Shown one piece after another: positions 60,068 through 64,000 of a stretch of DNA of 64,000 nt. Each line of letters starts with the position of its first letter. Positions within the stretch are counted from its first letter, which is position 1. Source of the DNA: CAWAMD01 sp963783045 (GTDB lineage Bacteria > Actinomycetota > Nitriliruptoria > Nitriliruptorales > Nitriliruptoraceae); the NCBI GenBank assembly GCA_963783045.1, contig CAWAMD010000002.1, positions 1-64,000 of the forward strand, written 5' to 3'. The notes beneath the pieces were generated by a model that saw only the letters and a program-made list of their open reading frames with translations, did no database searches and was not told the DNA's origin. A program made the position numbers and the translations under genes.

Positions 60068-60634
60068 TCAGTACCACTTCGTCGGGAGCTCGCCCTCGTC
60101 GTGCTCCTCGACGTGACGCAGGACCTCCGCCGACGTCGAGGCGACGTGGTAGAGGAGCCGGTAGTCGGGCTTGGCGAACCGCAGGTCGTACAGGCGCTCG
60201 AAGAGGCCGAGCAGCGGCTCCCAGAACCGCTGGACCTCGGCGAACACGACGGGCTTGCGGTGGAAGCCGAGCTGCTTCAGCGTCAGCATCTCGAGGATCT
60301 CGTCCAGCGTTCCGAAGCCGCCGGGCAGCGCCACGAAGGCGTCCGAGCGCTCCACCATCGCCTGCTTGCGTGCCATCATCCCGTCGGTGACGACGAGCTC
60401 GTCGGCCTCGCGATCCTCGATCCCGCGGTCGACGAAGAGCCGCGGCACGATCCCGATGACCTCGCCGCCGGCCTCCCGCGCCGCGTGGGCGACGATCCCC
60501 ATGAGGCCGACGTCCGTACCGCCGTAGACGAGGGCGTGCCCGGCCTCGGCCAGCGCACGGCCGAGGTCCGCCGCCGCGTCGCCGTAGGCGTCCTCCACGG
60601 CGTCGGAGGAGGAGCAGAACACGCAGATGTTCAC
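60068..60634 (-). CDS. LOG family protein (cytokinin riboside 5'-monophosphate phosphoribohydrolase-like)
   Basis: 188 aa; ATG 60634, 4 bases after the lysS stop. Signature ICVFCSSSDAVEDAYGDAAA, LVYGGTDVGLMGIVAHAARE, the catalytic ARKQAMVERSDAFVALPGGF and GTLDEILEMLTLKQLG (GGxGT-x2-E). Family enzymes cleave nucleoside monophosphates to base and ribose-5-phosphate; in bacteria purine salvage or cytokinin-like activity is possible. Often annotated as lysine decarboxylase-like, which is a misnomer. Confidence 0.92.
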   Translation of the reverse strand: MNICVFCSSSDAVEDAYGDAAADLGRALAEAGHALVYGGTDVGLMGIVAHAAREAGGEVIGIVPRLFVDRGIEDREADELVVTDGMMARKQAMVERSDAFVALPGGFGTLDEILEMLTLKQLGFHRKPVVFAEVQRFWEPLLGLFERLYDLRFAKPDYRLLYHVASTSAEVLRHVEEHDEGELPTKWY

Positions 60635-60638
60635 GGGG

Positions 60639-62192
60639 TCACTGCTCGGGGCGCAAGGTCGGGAACAGGATGACCTCCCGGATCGACGAGACGCCGGCGA
60701 GCAGCATGACGAGCCGGTCGACGCCGACGCCGAGGCCGCCGGTCGGCGGCATCCCGAGCTCCATGGCGCGCAGGTACGGCTCGTCGACCGGCATGGCCTC
60801 CTCGTCGCCGGCGGCCTTCGCTGCTGCCTGCGCCTCGAAGCGGGCGCGCTGGTCGGCGGGGTCGGTCAGCTCGGAGAACGCGTTCGCGTGCTCGCGGCCG
60901 ACCATGATGAGCTCGAACCGCTCGGTGACGTGGGGCTTGCTCCGGTGGCGGCGGGCGAGGGGCGAGACCTCGGTCGGGTAGTCGATGACGAAGGTGGGGT
61001 CCCACAGGGTGTGCTCGACCAGCTTCTCGTACAGCTCGAGGACGAGCTTGCCCGGACCCCAGTCCTTCTCGACGGGCACCCCGTTCGTGGCGCACAGTCC
61101 ACGGAGCTCGTCGATGGGCGAGTCGTAGTCGAGGTCCGCGCGGCCGACGGCGTCACGGACGAGGTCGAGGAGGCTGGCCCGGGCGAAGGGCGGCTCGAGG
61201 GAGACCGCGCGGTCCTCGTAGGTCAGCTCGAGGGTGCCAGCTGCGGCCAGCGCGGCGCGGCGGACGAGGGCCTCGGTGAGGTCCATCATGTCGTGGTAGT
61301 CGGCGTAGGCCTCGTACGACTCGAGCATGGTGAACTCGGGGTTGTGCCGGGGGCTCATCCCCTCGTTGCGGAAGTTCCGGTTGATCTCGTAGACCCGGGG
61401 CAGCCCGCCGACGACGAGCCGCTTGAGGTAGAGCTCCGGCGCGATCCGCAGGAACAGGTCGGTGTCGAGGGTGTTGTGGTGCGTGGTGAACGGCCGGGCC
61501 GTCGCCCCGCCCGGGATGGGGTGGAGCATCGGCGTCTCGACCTCGACGTAGCCGCGCTCGTCGAGCTCGTCACGCAGCGCCTTGACCACCTTCGCGCGCA
61601 CCCGGAAGACGCGACGGGCCTCCTCGTTCACGATCAGGTCGAGCTCACGCTGACGGGTGCGCTGCTCAACGTCGCGCAGGCCGTGCCACTTGTCGGGCAG
61701 GGGACGGATGCTCTTGCCCAGCAGCGTGAGCTCGCGTGGGCGGACCGACAGCTCGCCGCGGCGGGTGACCATGACCTCGCCGGTGGCACCGACCCAGTCG
61801 CCGAGGTCGAGGTCGGACGCGAAGTGCTCCATGCCGTCGTCGCCGATGACGTTGACCTGCACGAACAGCTGCAGGTCGACGCCGTTCTCGCGCAGCACCC
61901 CGAAGGCGAGCTTGCCGCCGCCGCGCTTCGCCATCAGGCGTCCGGCGACGGTGACCTCGTCGCCGGACTCTGCTCCGGGTTCGAGGGTCGCGTACTGCTC
62001 GACCACGTCGGCCAGGGTGTGGCTCGGCGTGAAGTGGACGGGGTAGGGCTCGACGCCGCGCTCGCGCAGCGACGCGATCTTCTCGCGCCGGGTGGCCATC
62101 ATCTCGTCGAGGCGTGAGCCCTCGTCCTGGGCCCCGGCGTCGCCGTCGGGCTCGCCGGCGTCGGGCTCGTTGGCGTCGGTGGTGTCGGTCAC
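60639..62192 (-). CDS. lysS: lysyl-tRNA synthetase, class II
   Basis: 517 aa; GTG 62192. A non-conserved acidic leader (~1-30) precedes the OB-fold anticodon domain (DEVTVAGRLMAKRGGGKLAF). Class II motifs: motif 1 YVEVETPMLHPIPGGATARP, motif 2 YEINRNFRNEGMSPRHNPEF, motif 3 MPPTGGLGVGVDRLVMLLAG. Charges tRNA-Lys. Co-directional with coaX and nadC upstream (96-bp gap to coaX) and the LOG gene downstream. Confidence 0.95.
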   Translation of the reverse strand: MTDTTDANEPDAGEPDGDAGAQDEGSRLDEMMATRREKIASLRERGVEPYPVHFTPSHTLADVVEQYATLEPGAESGDEVTVAGRLMAKRGGGKLAFGVLRENGVDLQLFVQVNVIGDDGMEHFASDLDLGDWVGATGEVMVTRRGELSVRPRELTLLGKSIRPLPDKWHGLRDVEQRTRQRELDLIVNEEARRVFRVRAKVVKALRDELDERGYVEVETPMLHPIPGGATARPFTTHHNTLDTDLFLRIAPELYLKRLVVGGLPRVYEINRNFRNEGMSPRHNPEFTMLESYEAYADYHDMMDLTEALVRRAALAAAGTLELTYEDRAVSLEPPFARASLLDLVRDAVGRADLDYDSPIDELRGLCATNGVPVEKDWGPGKLVLELYEKLVEHTLWDPTFVIDYPTEVSPLARRHRSKPHVTERFELIMVGREHANAFSELTDPADQRARFEAQAAAKAAGDEEAMPVDEPYLRAMELGMPPTGGLGVGVDRLVMLLAGVSSIREVILFPTLRPEQ

Positions 62193-62288
62193 GAGGCGAT
62201 CCTCACGGTGGTGCAGGGGCGGGTCACGGTGGCTGGCGGTCCCGGAAGGGAGCGAGCCTACCGGCGGCGCTGGAGCGGCCCGTAGCCG

Positions 62289-63062
62289 CTACCGGGCCGC
62301 GTTGCGCTCCCAGATGATCCGCAGGCCCTTCAGCGTCAGCCAGGGATCGTGGTGGTCGATGCTCGTGCAGGCGTCGAGCACGGCGGGGGCGAGGCCACCG
62401 GTCGCGACCGTGGTGACGCCGGGGGGCAGCTCCTTCGCCATCCGCGCGACGATGGCGTCCACCTGCCCGGCGAACCCGTACACGATCCCGGACTGCAGCG
62501 CCGCGACGGTCGAGCGTCCGATCGCCGACCTCGGCGCGACCGTCTCGACCCGCGGAAGCCGCGCCGCACGCGCGATGAGGGCGTCGGTGGAGGTGTGGAC
62601 CCCCGGGGCGATCGCGCCCCCGACGAACTCCCCCTTCTCGCTGACCGCGTCGAAGGAGGTGGCGGTGCCGAAGTCGACGACGATCGTCGGTCCCCCGTAG
62701 AGCTCGAAGGCCGCCACGGCGTTGACGATGCGGTCGGCGCCGATCTCGCGCGGGTTCTCGTAGCGCAGCGCGATGCCGGTGCGCACGCCCGGTTCGACGA
62801 CGGCCGGGGGGAACGGGAAGTAGCGGCCGACCATCTCCCGCAGGGTCTCGGTCACGGTCGGCACGACGCTGGCGATCACGATGCCGTGGACGTTGTGCGT
62901 GAAGGACAGGTCGGCGAAGCCGAGCAGGCCCTGGAAGATCAGCGCGAACTCGTCGGAGGTCCGCTCGGCGTCCGTGGAGATGCGCCAATGCTGGACCAGC
63001 TCGCTGCCCTTGAAGACCCCGATCACCGAGGTGGAGTTGCCGACGTCCACCGCCAGCAGCAC
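62289..63062 (-). CDS. coaX: type III pantothenate kinase
   Basis: 257 aa from GTG 63062, one base past the nadC stop (TGACGTG), with GGAGC upstream. First step of CoA synthesis. Phosphate-binding LLAVDVGNSTSVIGVF, GADRIVNAVAAFELYGGPTI, VVDFGTATSFDAVSEKGEFV, GGAIAPGVHTSTDAL, and GVTTVATGGLAPAV. Coupled to nadC. In Bacillus coaX also precedes lysS. Confidence 0.94.
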   Translation of the reverse strand: MLLAVDVGNSTSVIGVFKGSELVQHWRISTDAERTSDEFALIFQGLLGFADLSFTHNVHGIVIASVVPTVTETLREMVGRYFPFPPAVVEPGVRTGIALRYENPREIGADRIVNAVAAFELYGGPTIVVDFGTATSFDAVSEKGEFVGGAIAPGVHTSTDALIARAARLPRVETVAPRSAIGRSTVAALQSGIVYGFAGQVDAIVARMAKELPPGVTTVATGGLAPAVLDACTSIDHHDPWLTLKGLRIIWERNAAR

Positions 63063-63063
63063 G

Positions 63064-64000
63064 TCAGCTCCGATCCTGGCCGTCGTCGGGCGGCTCGTCC
63101 TGCTGGTCGCGCCAGGCGAACAGGTGCCCCTCGTCGTCCCCGAACACCTCGTCGGGGGTCGGCGTGTCGTCGTCGGGCTCGGAGCGGTCCCACCAGTCGT
63201 GCATCCGCACCCGCGGTCGGTCCGCCCCCGGCACAGGCGCCGCCGGGTCCGGGTCACCGATCGGCGGGTCGGGCTCGGACGGGTCCGGAAGAGCGTCGGG
63301 TCGCTCGTCGCCGCGCGTCCAGACCTCGTCCTGGAGGGCGTTCCAGGGCTCGGCCGGGGTCCACGCCAGCGGCGTGTTCAGCCCCTCGTGGTCAACGTCC
63401 AGGGCGATGTCGAGCCACGGTGCGGAGTGGGTGATCGCGCCGACGGCGACCCGGTCGATGCCCGTCTCCGCGTACTCGCGCACCGTGTCGAGGCGGATGG
63501 TGCCGGACGCCTCGAGCCGTGCGCGACCGCCGACACGGCCGACGGCGTGGCGGATCTCGTCCGGCGTGAAGTTGTCGAGCAGGATGTCGATGGCCCCGGC
63601 CTGCAGCGCCTCCTCGAGCTCGGACATCGACCCGACCTCGACCTGGACGTGCCGACCCCCGGCGCGGGCGAGCGCCCCGGTGACCGCGGCGGTCACCGAG
63701 CCGGCGGCGACGATGTGGTTGTCCTTCACGAGCAGCGCGTCGAAGAGCCCGATGCGGTGGTTCGCCCCGCCACCGGTGTGCACGGCGTACTTCTCGAGCA
63801 GCCGCAGACCCGGGGTCGTCTTGCGGGTGTCGCGCACGACGCAGCCCGTGCCCGCGACCGCGTCCGCGAAGGCCCGGGTCCGGGTCGCGATCCCCGACAG
63901 GTGACAGAGGAAGTTCAGCGCGGTGCGCTCCCCCGCGAGGATGGACCGCAGCGGGCCGCTGACCCGGCCGAGGACCTGACCTGCCGTGACCCGGTCACCG
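63064..64000 (-). CDS. nadC: quinolinate phosphoribosyltransferase (nadC), 5' end outside window
   Basis: 311 residues are visible; the start lies upstream of the window edge. Catalyses quinolinate plus PRPP to nicotinate mononucleotide. Visible motifs: LAGERTALNFLCHLSGIATR, VVRDTRKTTPGLRLLEKYAV, GGGANHRIGLFDALLVKDNH (PRPP and substrate-binding), VEVGSMSELEEALQAGA, DILLDNFTPDEI, EASGTIRLDTV, and the usual end near GAITHSAPWLDIALDV. A further ~100 residues follow, rich in Asp/Pro/Glu, ending in a region with MHDWWDRSEPDDDTPTPD. This tail is not part of the enzyme fold and is probably disordered. Confidence 0.92.
   Translation of the reverse strand, partial: GDRVTAGQVLGRVSGPLRSILAGERTALNFLCHLSGIATRTRAFADAVAGTGCVVRDTRKTTPGLRLLEKYAVHTGGGANHRIGLFDALLVKDNHIVAAGSVTAAVTGALARAGGRHVQVEVGSMSELEEALQAGAIDILLDNFTPDEIRHAVGRVGGRARLEASGTIRLDTVREYAETGIDRVAVGAITHSAPWLDIALDVDHEGLNTPLAWTPAEPWNALQDEVWTRGDERPDALPDPSEPDPPIGDPDPAAPVPGADRPRVRMHDWWDRSEPDDDTPTPDEVFGDDEGHLFAWRDQQDEPPDDGQDRS

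Noticed and set aside
60068..60634. Lysine decarboxylase
   Set aside because: The PGGxGT-x2-E motif and size define the LOG nucleotide phosphoribohydrolase family; the decarboxylase name is historical.
1..64000. Prophage, transposon or integrative element next to the tRNA-Thr
   Set aside because: No integrase, transposase, terminase or att-like duplication of the tRNA 3' end was recognised in the window.

Overview
The window is a contiguous, very GC-rich bacterial chromosome segment with dense coding on both strands, many GTG starts, clear GGAGG-type ribosome binding sites and TAGACT-like -10 boxes. CarD, a DtxR-family regulator, a GlnR-type response regulator, ClpC and a lone N-terminal-type MutY point to an actinobacterium. 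The Firmicutes-like order clpC-disA-(carD)-yacL-ispD-ispF-cysS-rlmB-sigH suggests a deep-branching lineage (Nitriliruptoria/Euzebyales-like; this is inference). I see no prophage, transposase, rRNA operon or CRISPR array.

Layout. 1-13.7 kb is accessory: a tRNA-Thr 3' end, a VOC protein with an ECF sigma factor, DoxX, a LuxR regulator with a methyltransferase, a truncated NAD(P)-epimerase, a DUF3152 metalloprotease, arsenite methyltransferase behind paired operators, a universal stress protein, a DUF3137-like/LemA pair and a GlnR-like regulator. 13.7-28 kb carries thiolase, a coiled-coil VanY-type peptidase, crotonase, a cupredoxin, a frameshifted iron alcohol dehydrogenase with a thioesterase, the Kup K+ transporter, an MFS exporter, glutamate dehydrogenase, an acyltransferase and a thioredoxin-fold protein. 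28-31.3 kb is a zinc locus (zur, znuB, znuA, znuC). 31.3-44.8 kb holds PEP synthase, a CsbD-like protein, a three-gene formate dehydrogenase operon, a GH15 glycosidase, fdhD and acetoacetyl-CoA synthetase. 44.9-64 kb is conserved housekeeping: yqgE, sigH, rlmB, cysS, ispF, ispD, yacL, carD, disA, mutY, dtxR, clpC, a lipoprotein with a Ser/Thr kinase, a LOG protein, lysS, coaX and nadC.

How genes work together. The formate dehydrogenase alpha subunit is one gene read through an in-frame TGA (selenocysteine), followed by a hairpin with a GGUCU loop like the classical bacterial SECIS. Its Fe-S and NrfD subunits are translationally coupled downstream, and FdhD, needed to sulfurate the cofactor, lies 2.2 kb away. 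znuABC and zur form a self-contained zinc uptake module. ispD/ispF, cysS/rlmB and coaX/nadC are overlapping or abutting couples.

The most unusual structural signal is a set of short perfect-period tandem arrays: 35 bp x3, 13 bp x4-5, 16 bp x4, 24 bp x4 (in frame inside ispD) and 36 bp x4. Several have palindromic units and sit in promoter-proximal gaps. There are also four damaged or ambiguous genes, which could be real decay or base-call indels.
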